Origin: Adiantum capillus-veneris
Taxonomy: Eukaryota; Streptophyta; Polypodiopsida; Polypodiales; Pteridaceae
DNA length: 64,000 bases
Direction of reading: 5' to 3'
NCBI GenBank assembly: GCA_014529385.2
Contig: CM043966.1
Span: forward strand, 108,069,587-108,133,586
The notes beneath the pieces were generated by a model. The model saw nothing but the letters and a program-made list of their open reading frames with translations, searched no databases and had not been told where the DNA came from. Every line of letters begins with the position of its first letter. The stretch's first letter is position 1. The position numbers and the translations under genes were made by a program. Below are positions 46,791 through 58,000 of this stretch, one piece after another.

Positions 46791-49180
46791 CCATACTATA
46801 TTTAAGGTGCCAAAGGTTTGGCCTTATGGTCCTAGATTTAGCCAAGTGGTCAACACATATAGGACCAAGTGCACACTGTGCCACAAAACTTGGCCACCAC
46901 TTCACTTGCCAAGTTTAGGCCACATGGTCAATCCTAACTTCCAATGTTCTTATTATGTCACCTTTTGCCTCGTGGAAAACATAGGCTTGTTTTCACATAC
47001 TCAGGCACTTCAAGCCACAATAAATTGTCATTTACTCTTCGGCAACCCTTTTGTTCAAGTCTTTGAAAAAACATTGTTTAAGGCCACCCTAAACCATTTT
47101 CATTTAGGGGTGTCTAAAACTAGCTTTTTGGCAATTCGAGAAGAAAATGGTCAAAGTTTTATACTTAGTTTTAACCACTTGACCAATTCAAATATTGGAA
47201 AGCAAGGTCTTGTAATACTTTTCTTTGGACATCACACATTAAAACTAGGTCCCTCACTTGTCCAAGCTATGCTCTAATACAATAAAGGGCTTTTGGTTTC
47301 AAGATGCACCACTTCCCAACCTTGATTCCATTAAAGAAGCTAGCTCTACTTAGACATTTAATAGCAAGGTCTTGCAGCAGTTCAGATTGAACATTTTCCA
47401 TGGCAGCTAGGTCCACCACTTATCTAAGCTATGCTCTAATAGAGTAAGGGGGTTTTGGTTTCAAGATCCACCACTTGTCCAAACTTGATTTGGGAAGCAA
47501 GGTCCTATAATAGTTTGCTTTGGACATTCACCATTACAACTAAGTCCACCACTTCTCCAAGCTATGTTCTAATACACTAAGGAGGTTTTGGTTTCAAGGA
47601 GAACCACTTGTACGACTCTGTTTTTGGAAGTAAGGTCTTTACATAGTTCACCTTGGACCTTGGACATTGGATACTACAACTAAGCCCACCACTTGTCCAA
47701 GATATCCTCTATATATAGCCAAAGGGTTTGGGTTTCAAGATTCACCACTTTTCCAACCTTTCTTCCATTAAAGAAAGGAGGGGCTTTATAACTAGGTCCA
47801 CCACTTGTCCAAGCTATGCTCTGATATAGAAAGGGGATTTTGGTTTCAAGGTCCACCACGTGTTCAACCTTGCAAGACTCAAGGGATACTTGGACATTGG
47901 AAAGCATAGTCCTATAGTAGTTGATAGGTGGCAGTGGGTATTACAACTAGGTCCAACCTATGCTCTCATATAGCAAAGAGGCTTTGCTTTCAAGCAGGTC
48001 CACCACTTGTCCAACCTTGCTTCCATTAAAGAAATGAGGGGCTACGTAAACATTGGCAAGCAAGGTAGCAAGGTCCTAAGGTGTTTCACCTTGGATATTG
48101 GGCATTATAACTAGGTCCACCACTTGTCCAAGCTATGCTCTGATAAAGAAAGGGGATTTTCGTTTCAAGGTCCACCATGTGTTCAACCTTTCTAATATAG
48201 AAAGGGGATTTTCGTTTCAAGGTCCACCACGTGTTCAACTTGAAAGACTCAAGGGATACTTGGACATTGGAAAGCATAGTCTATAGTAGTTGATAGGTGG
48301 CAGTGGAGTGGGTATTAAAACTAGGTCCAACCTATGCTCTTATATAGCAAAGAGGCTTTGGTTTCAAGGTCCACCACTTGTCCAACCTTACTTCCATTAA
48401 AGAAATGAGGGGCTACGTAAACATTGGCAAGCAGGTAGCAAAGGTCCTAAGGTATTTCACCTTGGATATTGGGCATTATAACTAGGTCCACCACTGTCCA
48501 AGCTATGCTCTGATAAAGAAAGGGGATTTTCGTTTCAAGGTCCACCTGTGTTCAACCTTGCTAATATTAGAAAGGGGATTTTTGTTTCAAGGTCCACACG
48601 TGTTCAACTTGACAAGGGATACTTGACATTGGAAAGCATAGTCTTATAGTAGGATAGGTGGCAGTGGGTATTAAAACTAGGTCCAACCTATGCTCTTATA
48701 TAGCAAAGAGGCTTTGGTTTCAAGGCACCACTTGTCCAACCTTACTTCCATTAATGAAATGAGGGGCTAGTAAAATTGGCAAGCAAGGTAGCAAAGTCTT
48801 AAGTATTTCACCTTGGGATATTGGGCATTATAACTAGGTCCACCACTTGTCCAAGCTATGCTCTGATATAGAAAGGGGTTTTTTGTTTCAAGGTCCACCA
48901 CGTGTTCAAACTTGAAAGACTCAAGGGATACTTGGACATTGGAAAAGCATAGTCCTATAGTAGTTGATAGGTGGCAGTGGGTATTACAACTAGGTCCACC
49001 ACTTGTCCAACCTATGCTCTCATATAGCAAAGAGGCTTTGGTTTCAAGTTCCACACTTGTCCAACCTTACTTCCATTAATATAGCAAGGAGGATTTGGTC
49101 TCAAGGTTCACCACTTGTCCAACCTATGCAAACCTTTTTCATGTTGTAGCATGATTTTTGTTTGAAGAGTATTTTTCTAT
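46790..49180 (+). repeat. Right arm, outer array of a different unit (320-370 bp)
   Basis: 46790-47270 holds weak motif relatives (for example GGCCACCACTTCACTTGCCAAG). From 47240 a distinct unit recurs with AACTAGGTCCACCACTTGTCC followed by AAGCTATGCTCTGATA near 47787, 48108, 48480 and 48830, and a variant motif GGTCCACCACGTGTTCAACC. This unit shares only the 16-bp motif with the ~430-bp unit of the inner array. Copies between 48480 and 48800 show many one- to four-base deletions relative to their neighbours. Confidence 0.75.
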
Positions 49181-49216
49181 AACTATGGATTTAACAATGT
49201 AATCTTTTTTACTTAC

Positions 49217-52200
49217 AGGATGGACTTCGAATCTGGGGAGAAAGTACATATGATACTTGACAATGAAATCGTTGGTATTGGTTGTGTGTGTAGAACAGAT
49301 CCAGATTCCACTTGTGGTGGTACAAAGATAGGGCTGGGAAATGTCTCCATACTAGTGGAGGAATGCTTGAAGGATGTGGTCCTACCTTTTCCTACAATGG
49401 ATACTTCATCTCTCCAAGGCTCATTATGGAGTGCTGTTCGATGGTCAAAGCTTCTTTTGCAATCTTTTGTATTAAATGGGAACTTAATTGATCCACACGA
49501 AAGCTACAATGGTGATGAAGAACATGATCATTCTGATCCTCTAGTTACAGATGCAATACCTATGACAAGCCAGAATTTGAAGCAATGATTCGAGAGTCTT
49601 GGAGAAATCAGAGGGTCCTTTTAAAAGATGACACAATGATGCAAACCATGAATGAAGGGACCATCTTATATGTATTTCCACATGATTATGTCAACTTTCA
49701 GGAACTTGGTCCTGATTGTGTGGGTGTGGGTATTGAAAGAGAAAATGCAAGCATTGATGATGTGGTTGAAGTGGGTAGCATCACTTTGCTAAAGTGGCCA
49801 TCAAGCAGACAACAATGTTGAATGGGAGCCATTACAACGCTTTGTTCTGTTGATGGCATGCATGCTACATATGAGGATGTATCCAACGATGGCAATGTTG
49901 GAAAAAAACTTGATGGGAGTAATGTTGTCCAGTTGTCAAGGAAGAGACGATACACTTTCATGAACAGGACTCAAAAATCAAAAGCAGCACCAGCTTCGAC
50001 TTTTTACCTTTCAAACAAATCAATTCAAAGGGTATCATGCATTGATTGTTGTGCACAAAATGCTGCCAATTTGCAGATCGTGATATGGTGACAAGGTTAC
50101 GACAACAATTTTGGGGAGAGTCTCAAAAATCACGCACTAATTATGTTTATGATGTTCTTTCTATATGTTATCAGAAAGATGAGAAGTCACGATACCAATT
50201 CAGGCTAAATGGCTCTATTGTTTGTTGTAGAGCATGGTATGAGCTACATGGAATACCAAAGACATCATTTTATCGATACAAGGAGAACTTTGAAAATGGT
50301 GTGCGCCACATATGTACATGGGAAACACATGTACATTGAGAAGGGGACTTCAACATACTAGTTTAGCAAGAGCACTACTAAATGAGTTTGTGGAAAACAA
50401 CTCTGAGAAGATGCCACATAGAAGTAGAACACTGCAGATGGCTCAAGAGAGACTCAATTGGTGATTCCATCAACATACAAACAAGTGGATATTTTATGTG
50501 AAATCAACACGACACTTGACCAAATGGGCTATGAGGAAGAAGCTATCCCAATTTCTTTTGGTAGAATTTGGAACAAAGAGTACCCACATGTCACTTTAAC
50601 AAGACGAGTGAGTTCTCTAAGTGCAATATTTGTAGCTCAATCAAGGCCAGGTTAGAAGCTAAAAACCTTCTCTTGAAGATGAGAGGCTCTTCTCTTGTAG
50701 GGAGAGAGAAGTTCACATGGCACAACAAAAGAGTTGCAGAAGCCTATATTATGCATGGCGCACGTATTCAGAAACTCAACCACAAAAATATGTATGCATA
50801 ATCCATGATAAGATGGATCAAAAGAAGACTGCCATTCCTAGATTACGCATTGTTCCCAAGGGTGTGGATTCAGGATATAATCTGCAGGTGGCATTGATTG
50901 GCATGATCACTCATGGACATGGAGAAGGTCATTACGGACACTTTGTCTTGAATGGTTTGTGGCCAGCTGATCCTCTTGGTGATCTAGTAACAAATGGACT
51001 TCCAAGGAGCAATATTTCACTACTACATGCTTTGAACTCAAGGGATGCTTTGGACTACCATAACTTGAGTGATGGAAAAGAGCCCATTGTGCAGTCGTCA
51101 GAAATTGCAGAAGAGGAATTGGGGTCAACATTTCGCAGATTGCCAGAGAACTTGTTGCTACAATTGGATAATTGTGCAGGGGAAAACAAAAATCGATACT
51201 TATTTTCCTATTTGTCAATGCTTGTTGCAAGGGGTGTTTTCAAAACCATCCAGCTGGGATTTTTAATGGTTGGGCATACACATGAGGACATAGACGCCAT
51301 GTTTAGTAGGTTTTCAGAGAAGTTGAGAGTTACACAAACCTATACTTTGCCACATTTGATGGATACATTGCGAAACAGCTCATCTTCATCTCCAGCTCCA
51401 TTTTTTCTCACAAAGATCCCCGATTTCAAGCAATATTGTGATGGCTATCTTTGTGATGGACAAGACATACTTGTTGGACATTCCAAACCGCTTCAGTTCA
51501 GGTTCTTTATGCAGGATGAGACACCAATGATGCAATATAAGGCACATGTAGGTGTATCAAGTTGGAGTGGAAGTATTCGCCTTTGGAAAACAGACACAGA
51601 AGGCAAGCCAATGTTACCACATGGAGATCCACCTCTAGTACAAATGGCGGAGTATGTCAAGGCCCACGAAGAAGTCATTTTGGGGCTAAAGAACTATATA
51701 AAATTTTGGAAAAATTTAGGGAATGGTTCAAGTATTCCGCGATATTATAGACCCGTGATAGATTATTGGAGTAAGGTAATTGAAGAGATTGGAAAAGCAA
51801 TCATATCAGAGGGAGTCTTGTATGAAATGTTTTGGCCAAAAACTCAAGAATATTCTCACCTACAAAGCACTACACTGAATTTGCAACAAGGAGCAGAAAG
51901 ATTCCTAGGCCTTGAAGAGTTGAACGATCATTTTTGTGGGCCTCAACGAGATAGGCCAAGGGAAGAGTTTGACCCTATGTCTGATGTGCACCAAGGTGAC
52001 TTTCTTATGCTTGTTCCGAGTGACACAGAAATCTATCCAGTGTGGCTTGCAATGGCTTTATCTGACATTGATAATGAGCCTACATCACCAAACTACAGAA
52101 AACTCTTGATTCAATATTGGGCACCTTGCGCGAGAAAAAGTGGGATGACAGATACTCAAGCTTACAGTAATTGTTGGAAGGGTTATTGGGCTGTCAACTA

Positions 52201-52384
52201 TAAGGACCCACAAGTGTGGGAAACTATAGATGCAATTGTTTGGTCCTGGAGACCCAACAAAGAAGGACCATTTTCTAGAATAAAGATTCCAGAAAGACAT
52301 GCTCTAAAAGCCAAAGAAGGCCTCACTCGTGCACATCAGCCACACTTGGATCAAAGTTCAGATATGGTATCAAATGTGGAGTAG
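49217..52384 (+). pseudogene. DUF7869-like, transposase-like gene with frame breaks
   Basis: The first exon piece begins after the acceptor TTACTTACAG. Residues around LGNVSILVEECLKD to SAVRWSKLLL, and again GPDCVGVGIERENA to GSITLLKWP, resemble tandem Tnp1/DUF8039-like modules. Then come a Cys-rich segment (CIDCCAQN) and YPHVTFNKTSEFSKCNICSS-type residues split over two frames. An open 555-codon frame (50717-52384) has an RNase H-fold look: IIHDKMDQ (D31/D34), LLQLDNCAGENKNR (D151) and VGHTHEDIDAMFSRFSEKL (D191/D193). These match the DUF7869 pattern seen in many seed-free plant and protist repeat proteins. Frame changes near 49560, 50070, 50600 and 50790 and stops at 49819 and about 50338 break it, so it is a pseudogene or badly read sequence. 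It is transcribed away from the array. Confidence 0.65.
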
Positions 52385-53150
52385 AATTATGTGGAGCTTC
52401 TATTGTGACTATACTAGTCAATTTGTAAACAAAATCTTTTTTGTATCTTCCTTTGTTTTATGTAATTTATAGTTATTATTCAAATCCATGTGTTGTACAT
52501 CCTCTTGACTTTTGGTGTTTATCAACACCACAATCCTATGAGATTTTCACTTTATTTACTAGCCACACACCTCAATTTTTCCCACTTTAAGTGGAAAATT
52601 CCCAAATTATATGAATTCGGTCGATTTGGAGATTCCCATAATGTGAGATTTTTACCAAAATACCTAATATGGTCTTATAAGTAGAAATAGCCATTTTTCG
52701 GGCAAAATATTGGTAAAACGGAGAAATCCGATCATAAAAATTGCATGTGAGTGTATATAATATTTTGCGGTGATGTTTGTGATTTATTATGGTTTTTGGG
52801 GATTTCTTGGATTTGATTTGCTATTTTCCTTTAATTTTGCTAATTTTTGGCAGAAAAACTTTAAAAATACAAAAAGCAGGTAAAAAATGGCCGTAATGGA
52901 AAAAAAAAATGGCATTGATCAGTGACTATAGGAAAACCTATGGTACAGTGGGGGTGCAATTATGAGACTGGAGCGAAAAGCGTGTTTTGGCCAGGTTTTG
53001 ACCGAAATACCAAATTTCTGGTAAACAGAGTAAATGGAGTCCAAATCAAGAAATTTTTGAGCTTAAACCGCATCTCGCAAGAAGATAGGAGCACATGTCA
53101 AATTTCATGAAAAGTGATTCGCGGACCTCCATTATAAGAAATTTTCACCT
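52385..53150. other. Gene-free 3' flank of the transposase-like gene
   Basis: AT-rich, with no motif copies and no recognised domain. If the giant element ends here, its right terminus should be in this stretch. I compared it by eye with 15060-15500 and found no inverted match. Confidence 0.35.
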
Positions 53151-54074
53151 CATTTTTAGCTCACTCTCACTATTGACTTTGTGGAGAGAGCTTTTGCCAC
53201 CTAGAGCGGACGGACCTTCCAGCAGCTTTTACAACACGCATGACTACCCGTCGAGCTCTAGAAATGAGAGGTAGGCTCACCACCTTGAGCTCTTCGCGCA
53301 TGTTTGTCATTATGTCGCAAAAACTAGCATAAGCGGGCGGTAGAGACCTACAAGTAGAGACGGCGACCTAATGGCTAACCCAAAAGCAACAAGACTTCAT
53401 CGGCAGCTTACCCTAACCTAGGAGACCAGTCCTGGATGTCCAAAGGCAGTAGAAAACCATTGGGAAAAACCCTAATTCCTAGAAACCCGCAAGAGGCCAC
53501 CAAATGGGAAATCGGCGAAACGGCGACCAAATGCTACCAAATTTCATGGGTAGGAGCATCTCGACATGCTCGACAAGTCTATGTGACCCGCATGACCAAA
53601 AAGTGACCCAAGGCGGCACTAAACTTCAGAAACGGCATCAGACACACAAAGCGTCAAATTGCTCTTGTGGCCAAACCGCAAGCCCGTTTGCCACCAAACT
53701 TCACGAGCGGCTTTCCTAGACCATCAACAACCAAGTCCTATGGTGGTAGACCACCACAAATCATTGAAGGTATGTAAACGTAACCACGGGTTCTTTTAGA
53801 GAGACCAATTGCCAGATGAAGCTCCGGTGAAGCCAAAGTCGACAAAAACCATACGACAATGATTCCCAAGGGGTCGGGAAGCTATGGAGACCAACATCAA
53901 GAAATTTCATCGCCAAAAAGCACTCCAAAAATCAAAAAAAGGCTCAGAGGCTCTGAAGTCCACACAGGGAGTTATTCTCTGTCCATTTGACTTTTTTGTT
54001 GAAATTAGGCTTAAAAGGGACTCAGGGGGGGCAAGGGCAGGCACTAGGAGCACAATCCATGAAAAAATCATCAG

Positions 54075-54100
54075 GAGACATCCTACGCGTAGGATGTCTC
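54075..54100. repeat. Perfect 26-bp palindrome, copy 1
   Basis: An inverted repeat without spacer centred on TCCTACGCGTAGGA and flanked by GAGACA and TGTCTC. Both halves match perfectly across all 26 bases. Confidence 0.85.
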
Positions 54101-54360
54101 AAGGGAACTTCTGGGCACAAACTGCAACATTTTTCATCATACACATTTTCTGAATGACCTTTACATGCTATCCACCAAGTCTCATCACATTTGGACCAAA
54201 ATTGACCTCATATGCATGAAAAAATGCAAAGTTAGGGCATAGAGGCAATAATGGGCCATAGACCTACCAAATCTTGTCCAAATCACATGAAACTTGCACA
54301 ACACATTCAACAACACATCAACAACCAATCTGTGTGGTCAGAAGCAAAAATTGGTGAAGT

Positions 54361-54384
54361 AGACATCCTAAGCGTAGTTTGTCT
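54361..54384. repeat. Imperfect palindrome, copy 2
   Basis: Reads AGACATCCTAAGCG followed by TAGTTTGTCT. The same element as copy 1 with several substitutions that weaken the right half. Confidence 0.7.
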
Positions 54385-54645
54385 ATTTGACTTTTTTGAC
54401 CTGCAGAGGATGATTGTTCATTCCAAATCCAATCACCTCATCATCAAGAGCTCATATATCAAGTTTGAAGCCATTCTAATCATTTTTGACCCCCAACACC
54501 TTCAAGATACACTCTTGGAGCCCAAAAACACCCCACAGGCTCTTACAAGCATCAATCCTTGTCCAAATCCAAATCCAAGAGCATAGCCATGTTCCATAGG
54601 CCAAGGACTACCCACAGAACAAATCTCATGTCATTTTGATGAAAA

Positions 54646-54669
54646 AGACATCCTACGCATAGGATGTTT
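54646..54669. repeat. Near-perfect palindrome, copy 3
   Basis: AGACATCCTACGCATAGGAT followed by GTTT; one change in the centre and one at the edge relative to copy 1. Confidence 0.75.
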
Positions 54670-54915
54670 CCAGCATAATTCAGGCCTTCTGTGCAAACAG
54701 TGACATCATGGGAGCCAATACCATGGTGCAAAGAGCCCATATACCAATTTTCAACCCATTTGGACATCAATTGCTACCTATGATGGACTTTCTACCCAAT
54801 TTGTGACCTAAAGCCTGAATCAGCCAAAAAATCCACTTTTTGATATCCAAATCCAAATCCAAGCATATAGCCATGCACTACTAGCATGGCAAGTATGAAC
54901 CAATTCTGATGAAAA

Positions 54916-54939
54916 AGACATCCTACGCGTAGGATGTCT
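54916..54939. repeat. Perfect 24-bp palindrome, copy 4
   Basis: The same core, TCCTACGCGTAGGA, with AGACA and TGTCT arms, perfect over 24 bases. It lies about 150 bp upstream of the first coiled-coil frame. Confidence 0.85.
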
Positions 54940-55090
54940 AAATGGAAAATTTTGGCCAGATTTGCACTGTGAGCACATGCACAACTTCACAAGTTCCTTT
55001 TAAGCTTTATTTTCAATTTTCAAGTCATTTGGATAGTTAAAACTCAGTTTCTCAGCTAATATTTAAAAAAAAACCGCTAACTTCGGACTA

Positions 55091-58000
55091 GTGAGTGCAA
55101 CAGGATCTATGGTAGCCGCGAAGTCACCGGCAAAGAAGAAAAGAATGACCATCAAAGACTACCTAGAAGAAGTGGAGCCCTTCGTGATACCAAAAGGAAC
55201 ACTAAAGCCCAACAGCACATGGATCCAAGAAGATCTCTTAGAGTCCAACGACCTAAAGATCTACCAAGGAGTGTTCAAAGACACGGAAGGCAATGTGATC
55301 GAGCTAACAATGCTGCCATGAGAACTTGATGAGTTTGTAAGAAGCAAGATGGCCGGGTACTTGGAGAAGATTGATCTCCACAACTACTTTGAAGCAGTGT
55401 CGGCAGGGGTGGACATAAAGAGAGTCTGGGAGTTTGTGACAACCATCAAAGAAGATGGAGTGGCCAAAGTAACAGATCTACAAGGTAGGCCAGAAACAGA
55501 AATATTAATCACTGAGCAGGTTGTAGCAGATGCACTAGACCTCTCCAACAATGGGGATAGTGTAACGAAAAGAAGGGATGAGGTTAAGGTGTATAATGGG
55601 AAGAAAGGAAACTACACCTTTGAAGACATTGCCAACCCAAGAGTGGCAATCATGAGCCAGTCATACAACCAATACTTCCACATGTGTACGAAGAGGCCAC
55701 AGAAGTACAAAATCCCGCCGGGTGCAATTTCCACGACATTCACTTGGGCAATGACGAAAGGCACCCCAAAGATAATCAATTATGTAGCGTATATACATGA
55801 CAACCTAGTAAAGATGGGTAGCAAGAAGCCAACATATATTGTGCCAGGAGAACTAATCACTAAGGTGATTTATGGGGCACTTCACGCAAAAGGAAGATGG
55901 CCTGACCCCCCATCCCAGAATGACTGGCTAAGGCTAAAAGAAGACAAAGAGGACGAGCCACAAAGAGCACCAAGGGTTTCTACAAGACTGAAAAGACGAC
56001 TAGAGCCTGTTCAAGAGTAGCAGCCAGAGCAAAAGAAAGGAAAGAAGGAATTTGCCCAAGTGCCTGCAAAAGAAACAATGTCACAAAAAGTGGCAAGATT
56101 AGAGAGGCTGATGGAGAGCTTCAGAGCAGAGAGAGCCCTTAAAGGTGATCTGAGTGAACTCTGGAATCCATCTCTAGAGTCAATGTCGGGATCATCCCAA
56201 AGAGTGCAAAGGGATAGATTCGAGGATTATATCAATAATTTTGAAATTCTTGATGCCGCATCAGAGAATATACCGCATGTCCCTTTCACAGAGGAAGAAG
56301 TGGAGCAAATACGACAGAAACTGCTAGATGAGCAAGAAAGCCAAGAGAGAGAAAGAAAAACTAAAGCAGACAGAGATTTAAAGGGCAAGCCTACATCTCC
56401 ACCGGCCTAAACCCATCCCAACACCCTCACCACCTCCTGTCAGCCCTCCACAAGAAGAGAAAGAGGCTGAAGACAAGCCAAAAGAACGGGAAGAGGCCAA
56501 GCAAGAGCAGAGCTAGGAGCCGGAGCCAAAAGAAGAGGCTAAGCCTCGAAGTGAGCAACAAGAGTCGGATGATTCTTATCACATATTTTTAGACCTGCTA
56601 GCTGCAAGATACACGAAGAAAGAGGCCGCCATAGTCGCATTCGACTTGGTGAGCACAGGGCCTAAAGAACAAATGCAAGGCATCAGGCTAGTGGAATTAA
56701 AAAAAATGATTGGGATGTGGTGATGACAAAGCTAACCGGGTTGAGAGCGCAGTCCATGGCTTTGGAAAGCAAGATGGCAGCTCTCTAGGCCACTGAAGTG
56801 AAGATTAAGATGGAAGTAGACACTCTACAAGGACAAAGCCAAAGGAAGAAGGAGAGGGAAGCTGAGCTACAGGACAGCCTAGCAAGGGCACTGCAAAGAT
56901 GCGAGGCAATGGAGGAAGAAAATCAAGCAGCAGCAAAAAGAATGCAAGGAGTTGAAGAAGAATGTCAGCAGCTCAGCAAGTCACTGCTAGATGCCGAGAG
57001 GGAAAGAGATAACCTGACCCTACAGCTGGCGGAAGAGTCTAAAGAAGTAGAAGCCATGAGAAACGCCAAAGAAAAGGCAGAGATAGATCAAGAAGCAAGC
57101 CAGGATGAGGTCCTTGAGCTCAAGGACCAAGTCAAAGTAAAAGATCAGACCATCCAGACGCTGCGAGCATCACCTGCAAGAGTCAGAGCTACTAGCTCAA
57201 CTCACATCACTACGGAGAGTCAACTCTATGAAGAACAGATGCAATAACTTCAGAACAAGATGACTCTAGAGAAAAATCAGAGATGATGATGGCAAAAGGT
57301 TCTAACGTCATGCAAACAAGAATGGAAGAAGGCCAAAAAGCCCTGCAAGAGGAAGTAGAAAGTATGAAAAGAAAGCTTGAGGAGGCAGAGAGAATAAACG
57401 CCGAATTAAATGACCTCCTTGTGAATATGGGTGAAGAAGCGAAAATGGAAAAACAGAAACTCCTAAGGCAGATAGAGGAGTTGAAAGGACAGCAAGCCGG
57501 AGAGCAAGAGGGCAAAGGGCCAGCAGCCAATGAGGGCATTGATTTAGAAAATGTGGCAGATTCGGTGGACACGCCTATGCAAGAGGAAATCCTAGAAGGA
57601 TCCTCTCAAGAGCCACACGACCTAAAACAGGAAGAGGAAGAAAAGTTGTGTAAAACTATAGAGGTGGAGATCAGAGAGACATCAAAGGAAGCCTTGGAGT
57701 GGGAGCAGAGGTTTTTCAAGTCTATGACCATTCAGAAGATCGACGCTAGAAACCTCATGCGCAAATGGCTTCAACCCTCTCTCCCATATCCATTTCTGAA
57801 ATATGAAGCATACACCATCAATAAGCGGATACGAGAAGAGCCAACCGTACCACTTTACAGCACAGATACCTCCCAACCAGAAGGGGTCAGGCTAATTTTT
57901 GACTCTCATCCAAAATGGAGGAAGGCCTGGCTCACAAAGTACCCACAATACCTAATCCACTTGGTAGAGGCACCGAAAAATATCAGAGACAACCTCAGCT

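Larger units (their letters stand above)
15100..52400. mobile_element. Candidate giant motif-armed DNA element
   Basis: The 16-bp motif GGTCCACCACTTGTCC and near variants occur in large numbers from 15521 to about 49120. I saw no copies in the retroelement DNA on either side. Orientation is mainly reverse in 15.8-22.9 kb and forward from 23.4 kb. A second box, TCCATTGAAACATGGAGAG, alternates with it. The interval carries one intact multidomain gene, two FCP1-like genes and a broken transposase-like gene. Motif copies occupy the large intron of the first gene, which ties genes and repeats into one unit. Inverted motif arms resemble CACTA subterminal regions, but no terminal inverted repeat or target duplication was found. 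The borders given are the outermost supporting sequence, not proven ends. Confidence 0.5.
53150..55080 (+). repeat. Repetitive leader of a retroelement with ~280-bp units
   Basis: Non-coding DNA before the coiled-coil frame at 55091. The first part (53200-53900) repeats phrases such as CGGCGACCAAATGC and ACCAAATTTCATGG, as in long untranslated leaders of Ty3 elements. From about 53950 units of roughly 270-290 bp recur, each with a short palindrome and phrases like CCAAATCCAAATCCAAG and GATGAAAAAGACATCC. No primer-binding site or LTR edge was found on its left. Confidence 0.5.

Noticed and set aside
15100-52400. Centromeric or subtelomeric satellite explanation
   Set aside because: Not fully excluded, but the single orientation flip, the diverged motif-rich intron and the coherent set of long open exons fit a gene-carrying element better than a plain satellite. 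No telomere-type repeat was seen.
15100-52900. Terminal inverted repeats of the giant element
   Set aside because: Comparing 15060-15500 with 52400-52900 by eye gave no convincing inverted match and no flanking duplication, so ends are left undefined.
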